From: Chlamydiae bacterium Ga0074140
Lineage (GTDB): Bacteria > Chlamydiota > Chlamydiia > Chlamydiales > Rhabdochlamydiaceae
Length of the DNA: 64,000 nucleotides
Assembly (NCBI GenBank): GCA_001464115.1
Contig: LNES01000006.1
Coordinates: 62,001-126,000, forward strand
Direction of reading: 5' to 3'
In this document: positions 59,113 to 64,000 of the stretch, in pieces
Numbering within the stretch: the stretch's first letter is position 1
Layout of the letters: each line of letters begins with the position of its first letter
Notes under the pieces: model-generated
Seen by the model: the letters and a program-made list of their open reading frames with translations, nothing else
Databases searched by the model: none
What the model was told of the DNA's origin: nothing
Position numbers and translations under genes: made by a program

Positions 59113-59970
59113 GTGCTTCCTCAACAACCTCCCGCAGAATATGTTTATGAAGTATCGAACGAGAAAACCCGCGAAGCTTTGCGAAGCCATTTTCAAGGTT
59201 TTTACAGCACTTTGGCAGAAAATAAATTCATCCCAAATGCCGGCTTTGAGACCTGCGATGGAATTCAGCGTTGCCTTACCGGAATTCCATACCCTTTTCA
59301 AAATGCCGTTTTTGGTTTTCCGAATCATAGGAAGAATTGGGATCAGTGCATCACCAATCAGCTCAATTTTTTCAACCAACACAAAATCCCCTTCGTCTGG
59401 TACGTCGATGAAAATAGTAGCCAAGAATTTAAAGATAAGCTCCTTGCCAATGGCTTTCAAAACATTGGAATATTTCGGGGAGTTGCTGGCAATCTCGACA
59501 AACCCATTTTGTCACCAGAAATCCCCAACGGCTACATACTTGAACTTGTAAAAGATGAAGCTGCAATGGAAGAATTTAACGATCTCGTATGCACAATTTT
59601 TGGCATTCCCGACAATTGCAAGGAGATGTACAAAACTGCACTTTGGAGAGCCACGAACCAATCTCGTTTTCAAGCTTTCAACTGGATCGCAAGAAAAGAT
59701 GGCAGGGTCGTTTCTGCGGTAACCACCCTTATCGATGGCGATCATGTGAGTTTTTGGAACGGCGCCACAATTCCCGAGCTCCGAAAAACAGGTCTAAGTA
59801 CAGCCCTGCGCCGAATGGCCCTTCAAGATGCGATCTCAAGAGGATGCCGCGTTGGCAGCTCTTACCTCATGGCGGAAGGACTCGCGTATGGCATCTGCAG
59901 CAAGTTCGGATATGAGACAAGATGGCGATTCAACGCCTTCCTATCTCCTTCAAAAAAGGGCTCTCAATAA
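59113..59970 (+). CDS. GNAT-family N-acetyltransferase
   Basis: AVTTLIDGDHVSFWNGATIPELRKTGLSTALRRMALQDAISRGCRVGSSYLMAEGLAYGICSKFGYE; GTG start with SD. Confidence 0.85.
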   Translation: MLPQQPPAEYVYEVSNEKTREALRSHFQGFYSTLAENKFIPNAGFETCDGIQRCLTGIPYPFQNAVFGFPNHRKNWDQCITNQLNFFNQHKIPFVWYVDENSSQEFKDKLLANGFQNIGIFRGVAGNLDKPILSPEIPNGYILELVKDEAAMEEFNDLVCTIFGIPDNCKEMYKTALWRATNQSRFQAFNWIARKDGRVVSAVTTLIDGDHVSFWNGATIPELRKTGLSTALRRMALQDAISRGCRVGSSYLMAEGLAYGICSKFGYETRWRFNAFLSPSKKGSQ

Positions 59971-59992
59971 TTTATCCCACGGAAGAATTTTT

Positions 59993-60778
59993 ATGAAATT
60001 TCGGAATCTGCTCATCTGTTTTTTTGTTCTCCTCGCGCCATGTTTTGGACAAGAGCTCTCATTCGTTGCCCTCGATGAAAAGAATAATCAAATCATCTGC
60101 GCCCTAGGGAAAAGTTGTAACCAGCGCCTCTCTCCCTGCTCCACCTTTAAAATCGTTTTAAGCCTTATCGGATATGAAGAGGGCGTTCTCATAGATGAGA
60201 ACTCTCCTCGATGGCCTTATCGAAATTATGAAGCATTTATGGAGTCGTGGAAAAATCCACAAACACCAAAAACTTGGATGCAAGACTCTGTGGTCTGGTA
60301 CTCTCAGGTTCTTACTCCCCTAATCGGTTTAGAAAAGATCAACCAGCACCTCGCACAGTTCGACTATGGTAATCGGGATATGAGTGGCGATCCCGGCCGG
60401 AACAATGGCCTCACAAATGCTTGGCTCTGCTCCTCTTTAAAGATTTCTCCTATCGAACAAGTTCATTTCGTGAAAAAACTCGTGCGTCACGAACTCCCCC
60501 TCTCAAAACATGCTGTAGATTTAACCAAAAGCCTCCTCTATACAGAAACGTGGGAAAATGGCTGGCGTCTTTATGGAAAAACAGGTTCAGGATATGAGCA
60601 AGACGAAAACGGTGATCTCGATCGCAAAAAAGTCATTGCCTGGTATGTGGGCTGGATCGAAAAGAATGACCAGATTTACATCTTTGCTCTAACCATGCGC
60701 GACGTAAGTGCTTTTCCACCTAGAGCTGAACGCATCAGGTTAGCGAAGGAATTTTTAAAGCAGTCTAGAATTCTATAG
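59993..60778 (+). CDS. Class D (OXA-type) beta-lactamase-like protein
   Basis: STFK (60140-60151), SVVWYSQ, DYGN, KTGSG; signal peptide MKFRNLLICFFVLLAPCFGQ. Confidence 0.92.
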   Translation: MKFRNLLICFFVLLAPCFGQELSFVALDEKNNQIICALGKSCNQRLSPCSTFKIVLSLIGYEEGVLIDENSPRWPYRNYEAFMESWKNPQTPKTWMQDSVVWYSQVLTPLIGLEKINQHLAQFDYGNRDMSGDPGRNNGLTNAWLCSSLKISPIEQVHFVKKLVRHELPLSKHAVDLTKSLLYTETWENGWRLYGKTGSGYEQDENGDLDRKKVIAWYVGWIEKNDQIYIFALTMRDVSAFPPRAERIRLAKEFLKQSRIL

Positions 60779-60793
60779 TTCAATAGGATCGGA

Positions 60794-61291
60794 TTAGCAG
60801 GGCTCAATAGCAATAAAAAGATCTAAAACGATCTTCTGATGATCGGCAGCTCTCTCATCGTAGATCTCGAAATCTGTCACGTAAGTGCGCCTGCCACCTA
60901 ATTCTTCTGGAGAGGACTTCCACACCGTATTCCAAACATTCAGCAGAACATCAGGCATGGGAGCCGGTTCTGTTGTGAACTTGGTGTAGGTTTGCTTGGG
61001 GATGATGAGCGTTTGGAATCCTTCTGGAAGTTGTTTATCAAAGGAGGTCACCTCTTCGCCGATAAGATAGGTGTAGTCTCCATGTTCATCACTTTCATAA
61101 TCGGTATAGGCACAAAATGTCGTCCCAGGATTCTTTCTGTGTTTAATTTTCTCTGCAAGCCCTTCATGAAAGTACCTCTTAACGAGAGGAAAAATCTTCC
61201 CATCCATTTTCCCGGCCTCGCGCTTGTTATTTGTGCGCACACAAATACCAACGAGATGGATTTCTGGTTTTTCTAAAATGACATGCACCAT
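60794..61291 (-). CDS. GyrI-like/effector-binding domain protein
   Basis: FVCAYTDYESDEHGDYTYLIGEEV-type pattern, IPKQTYTKFTTEP, YDERAADHQKIVLDLFIAI. Confidence 0.85.
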   Translation of the reverse strand: MVHVILEKPEIHLVGICVRTNNKREAGKMDGKIFPLVKRYFHEGLAEKIKHRKNPGTTFCAYTDYESDEHGDYTYLIGEEVTSFDKQLPEGFQTLIIPKQTYTKFTTEPAPMPDVLLNVWNTVWKSSPEELGGRRTYVTDFEIYDERAADHQKIVLDLFIAIEPC

Positions 61292-61349
61292 AAAAACTCC
61301 TCTTCAGAGGGATTCTAATCCAAATAAACCGATCCGTAAAGAAGATCTG

Positions 61350-63155
61350 CTATCTCGAAGGCAGTGGATCACCATCAACTAACCGGCTATAACCAAACAG
61401 ATCTCGAAAGAAGGTGATGATTGGCTCGACAATTTCCATCATAACGAAATTCCAGAGGAAAACTGGCAAGATAAGAAGGGCAAAGGGAATATTACACAGA
61501 ACACATAAAGGAATGCTAAGAATCCCATCAAAAGGGGTGTTTTCAAAATGGCGGGGACCGAATACAGGCGGCGGAGGCAACCTGACAGCATCCCTCCAAA
61601 AAAGACGAAATGGAATCTGTCTCAAGCGCTCACGATCGATCCAGATAGGCCAACGATCCTGCTGCCAAATATTATCGAGCGGGCGAAAAACCTCATCTGG
61701 TAAAACTTCAATAGGATTTCCAAATATTAATATTTCCCTGAGAGAGCGTTGGTTTCCTAGAAATAGAGGAATCCTTGAAATCGCATTGAAGCCCAAGTCC
61801 AGGTGCTGAAGCCGAGGTAGCAAGGATATGGCTCTAGGTACGGTTTCGAGTCTGCAGCTGTGGATGCTCAACGTCCGCAGGTTTACTAAATTTTCGATTG
61901 CCTGCGGTAGGGATGCCCTCCGAAGATCTAATTCCGAAAGAGATAAATTCTCCAGTTGGGTGAGTCTACATACTACCTGCGGAAGCTCCCTAGCGAACTG
62001 GGCGGCCTCAAAATCTTGTCTGTCCAAGGATAGAGAGGTCAGATGATTTAGATTTGCGAATTGATTTGGCAATTTTCTTAATCTTTCATCTGCCGAATCC
62101 CCGCCAGTACAAGTAAGCCTTCTGAGATTTCTCAGACGATCGATTTCTCTGGGGAGATGCCCTAGTCTTTGAAAATGGATGCTTTCAATTCGATCGAGAA
62201 GAGGCGCGCTTTGCGCTGCATTCATCCATTCGCGAATCTGTGGACCTGTCCGCGGAGGGTTGGCCCCCAAATTGACCTGTTGAATATCCAATTCCGCTTC
62301 AATTGCGGGCCAAAATCTTTTAAGGGCTTTGTCATCTTCAAGTTCTGCATAGAGCGCGGGTGCTTCTGCTTCCAAGAATTTCTCTTTGCTAAAATGGCGC
62401 TCACCCAAATACATCGTGTACACTGAATCCCGGACTCGTAAATTATTCCAGCGTTCTAATGCTACATCACGATAAAGTTCGCGTATTTGACGTTGAGAAG
62501 AATAAAGAGAGGCAAGCCGCTGCACACTGCTCGCCTGAGGCATCGCCTCTTGGATCTTGCGAAATCTTGCGGTGAGATTCTGTTGCACGAGAAATCTTTT
62601 AAATCCTGGTTTATGATTTTCATCATTTAAATAACCGCAACAAAAAACCAGGAAACAAAACCTTCGTTCATCTGGTTCATTTTCACTTTCTATTTCATCA
62701 AGCTTAAGATTTAATCGTGGTATCTCTTCAAGAAGCGAACACATACGCGTTTCTCGAACTGCACCGTTTTGCTCTGCAAGACAGCTATCTCTTAACCCTG
62801 CAAGTCGCTCATAAGAAAAAATTGCCAGGCCATATGTAGATTGTCTGAATTCCTCATTAGGAGGAGGAACGGCTTCAGGAAGAAGAAGAACACGACGAAA
62901 CTTTTCTAAGACTGCGTTTAACTGCTCCACAAAGATTTCATGTATTGGCCGCTCGTTCCCATATCGCTCGATTGCGACTGAACGCACTCTTTCGACGAGA
63001 GAATTATGTGTCATCGCAAGCTGGGAACAGAGCTGATCCATCGAAGCTCTTGTCGCATTCCGAAAACTGCTGCAGACCTCCGCGTCATTGGCATCCCCGG
63101 CAAAATCCAAAATGCGTGTAAGAATATTTGCGTCTACCTTTCCAATTGCGCTCAT
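61350..63155 (-). CDS. Putative effector: F-box-like N-terminus, LRRs, C-terminal hydrophobic hairpin
   Basis: DANILTRILDFAGDANDAEVCSSFRNATR; about six LRRs; IPLCVLCNIPFALLILPVFLWNFVMMEIVEPI; ATGA overlap with upstream gene. Confidence 0.8.
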   Translation of the reverse strand: MSAIGKVDANILTRILDFAGDANDAEVCSSFRNATRASMDQLCSQLAMTHNSLVERVRSVAIERYGNERPIHEIFVEQLNAVLEKFRRVLLLPEAVPPPNEEFRQSTYGLAIFSYERLAGLRDSCLAEQNGAVRETRMCSLLEEIPRLNLKLDEIESENEPDERRFCFLVFCCGYLNDENHKPGFKRFLVQQNLTARFRKIQEAMPQASSVQRLASLYSSQRQIRELYRDVALERWNNLRVRDSVYTMYLGERHFSKEKFLEAEAPALYAELEDDKALKRFWPAIEAELDIQQVNLGANPPRTGPQIREWMNAAQSAPLLDRIESIHFQRLGHLPREIDRLRNLRRLTCTGGDSADERLRKLPNQFANLNHLTSLSLDRQDFEAAQFARELPQVVCRLTQLENLSLSELDLRRASLPQAIENLVNLRTLSIHSCRLETVPRAISLLPRLQHLDLGFNAISRIPLFLGNQRSLREILIFGNPIEVLPDEVFRPLDNIWQQDRWPIWIDRERLRQIPFRLFWRDAVRLPPPPVFGPRHFENTPFDGILSIPLCVLCNIPFALLILPVFLWNFVMMEIVEPIITFFRDLFGYSRLVDGDPLPSR

Positions 63156-63913
63156 ACAACATCCTGTCTTATCCACTCCACACAGGACCGCACTTGCTGT
63201 TCTGCCACAGCGGTGATGATCGAGCAGTGGCCGTGCGCGTGGACCACATGATACTGCTCGCCTTTGTTGAGTAGAGGTAGAGAAGAGTCTATATCAGGCA
63301 CTAATAAATCTTCGGTTGTTGCGTAAAATTCGTAAGAACGTGCTGCACAACCCTCTGGAAGTGGCGCTCTCACCTGGTTCAGAAGTTCTCTAGCTCTGAG
63401 GCTATCGTATCCGAGCTCACTCCTTAACGCGGCTGGATAGAAACATCTCGAAATTCCACAAGAGTTCAAAAGGTCCATGCGGCTCGATCCCAAATGCACA
63501 CCCGCAATTGTAGAAACCTTCACGCGTGTTTGAGGTGCTTCTTCTCGCAAATGTGTTTCAAGCCAGGTGGCAATACGACTTCCGTTTGAAAGACCTAAGA
63601 GACAGACCGGTTTTTCAGGATTTTGTCTCGCATAACTCACGATCGTAGAAAGAATCGGCTGTGCAGCTTCATCCAATGAGCAAACCCCTCTTGCACGAAC
63701 GAGTGGGGAAAACAGATCAACATGGGCATCTTGGAGGAGTCTGAGTTGTGCGTGCCAAAGCTCAGGACACCCATGAAGACCGTGTATGAGAACTACAAGC
63801 CCACGACTCTCGGGCGTAGGGGCAATCTCCCGGACGCCTTGCTGTATGCAAGACCCGGAAATCCAGAGGTAGACTATCCCCAAAATAAAGAAGAGATCTC
63901 TTGCAATACTCAC
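63152..63913 (-). CDS. Secreted/lipoprotein-like alpha/beta hydrolase
   Basis: N-terminal hydrophobic segment ending GSC; LVVLIHGLHGCPELW; LLGLSNGSRIATWLE. Confidence 0.8.
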   Translation of the reverse strand: MSIARDLFFILGIVYLWISGSCIQQGVREIAPTPESRGLVVLIHGLHGCPELWHAQLRLLQDAHVDLFSPLVRARGVCSLDEAAQPILSTIVSYARQNPEKPVCLLGLSNGSRIATWLETHLREEAPQTRVKVSTIAGVHLGSSRMDLLNSCGISRCFYPAALRSELGYDSLRARELLNQVRAPLPEGCAARSYEFYATTEDLLVPDIDSSLPLLNKGEQYHVVHAHGHCSIITAVAEQQVRSCVEWIRQDVV

Positions 63914-64000
63914 TACCGTATCGACGACTTTTTCCCAACACGCGCGCTGATCATACTGCGCGCGTAGAGCGGTATCTCGGCTTGGATTTAAAGAAATATT

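Overview
This 64-kb window is gene-dense and looks like chromosomal DNA from a Chlamydiae-type bacterium. The lineage call is an inference from a class Ic-like NrdB with Phe at position 127, a multi-ATP-cone NrdA, an autotransporter, an ACP-fused acyltransferase/acyl-ACP synthetase and an LRR effector-like protein. I saw no rRNA, tRNA or CRISPR. Recognisable housekeeping genes include mscL, nrdA/nrdB, htrA, umuD/umuC, sucC/sucD, ftsY, priA, lysS, cysS, an aas-like gene, bioY, pssA, rmuC, comM and a PIN-PhoH ATPase. Accessory content includes a Gly-rich autotransporter, an AbiEi/AbiEii-type toxin-antitoxin pair, a class D beta-lactamase-like protein, a DUF4143-type ATPase and a putative F-box/LRR/TM effector gene. 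Main findings: (1) a 382-aa intein with a LAGLIDADG endonuclease in nrdA whose +1 extein residue is Gly rather than Cys/Ser/Thr; (2) a pair of NrdR-box-like sites upstream of nrdA with 16-bp spacing; (3) class Ic signature residues in NrdB; (4) several palindromic, MITE-like elements (about 69, 79, 161 and 514 bp); (5) a GC-rich repeat in two loci, one inside a coding region; (6) a paired GGAC-N5-GTCC operator candidate before abiEi; (7) a hairpin sequestering the Shine-Dalgarno of a His-rich secreted protein; (8) a translationally coupled secreted hydrolase and F-box/LRR protein; (9) a 26-aa hydrophobic ORF missing from the supplied track. All calls were made by eye; no searches were run.
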